From: Deltaproteobacteria bacterium
GTDB lineage: Bacteria; Myxococcota; XYA12-FULL-58-9; JAUUZB01
NCBI GenBank assembly: GCA_030590185.1
Contig: JAUUZB010000331.1
Location: 1 to 5,719 of the forward strand
Reading direction: 5' to 3'
DNA length: 5,719 nucleotides
Shown here: positions 5,692 to 5,719 of the stretch, in pieces
Numbering within the stretch: the stretch's first letter is position 1
Layout of the letters: each line of letters begins with the position of its first letter
Notes under the pieces: model-generated
Told to the model about the DNA's origin: nothing
Databases searched by the model: none
Seen by the model: the letters and a program-made list of their open reading frames with translations, nothing else
Position numbers and translations under genes: made by a program

Positions 5692-5719
5692 TTCCCGGGC
5701 GCTGGTCCCTACCTTCATA

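Larger units (their letters stand above)
5620..5719 (-). other. Upstream region of the J-protein gene; possible tail of an upstream reading frame
   Basis: No secure gene. On the - strand one frame is open from the window edge for 32 codons to a TGA at 5623-5621, one base before the ATGATG of the J-protein. Its peptide ends LRYGEPILGPNAS and is not recognised. The close spacing elsewhere in the cluster makes an upstream gene ending here plausible, but a second - strand frame is also open from the edge to TAG, so openness alone means little in DNA this G+C-rich. No convincing -35/-10 pair was seen. Inverted repeats inside it are listed separately. Confidence 0.25.

Overview
The window is G+C-rich, with codons strongly biased to G or C in the third position. 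It looks like a chromosomal segment of a Gram-negative bacterium. A long Cys-rich, modular lipoprotein with a very short lipoprotein signal suggests a myxobacterium-like (Myxococcota / former Deltaproteobacteria) source. That is an inference; nothing here fixes the taxon. No RNA genes, insertion sequences, CRISPR arrays or phage genes were seen.

Layout. At the left edge, on the + strand, is the C-terminal half of a sodium:alanine/glycine symporter (AGCS family), 2-793. Everything to its right is on the - strand and reads as one compact cluster. In order of transcription from the right edge it contains: a class B J-domain protein (5619-4642), a dipeptide epimerase of the enolase superfamily (4633-3515, 8 bp later), a large Cys-rich lipoprotein (start chosen at 3471, 43 bp later, end 1186), and a small two-helix membrane protein (1173-766, 12 bp later). 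The last gene runs 28 bp into the 3' end of the symporter gene, so the two transcription units converge with no spacer. The only stretch without a clear gene is 5620-5719, which holds small inverted repeats and possibly the tail of an upstream reading frame.

How the genes may work together. The epimerase interconverts stereoisomers of dipeptides, the symporter imports alanine or glycine, and the lipoprotein and two-helix protein belong to the envelope. A link to peptide or cell-wall amino-acid handling is possible but rests only on adjacency. The J-domain protein would serve DnaK in the cytosol and has no obvious specific link.

The most interesting item is the lipoprotein. Its C-terminal half has 45 cysteines in 396 residues. 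Its last ~245 residues are two copies of a module in which all 15 cysteines correspond one to one. An upstream related unit has a Cys-to-Tyr replacement. Its gene is preceded by a promoter-like sequence that would place transcription initiation on the A of the start codon, which predicts a leaderless mRNA. The epimerase keeps all catalytic residues but lacks the arginine expected for L-Ala-L-Glu specificity, so its substrate is open.
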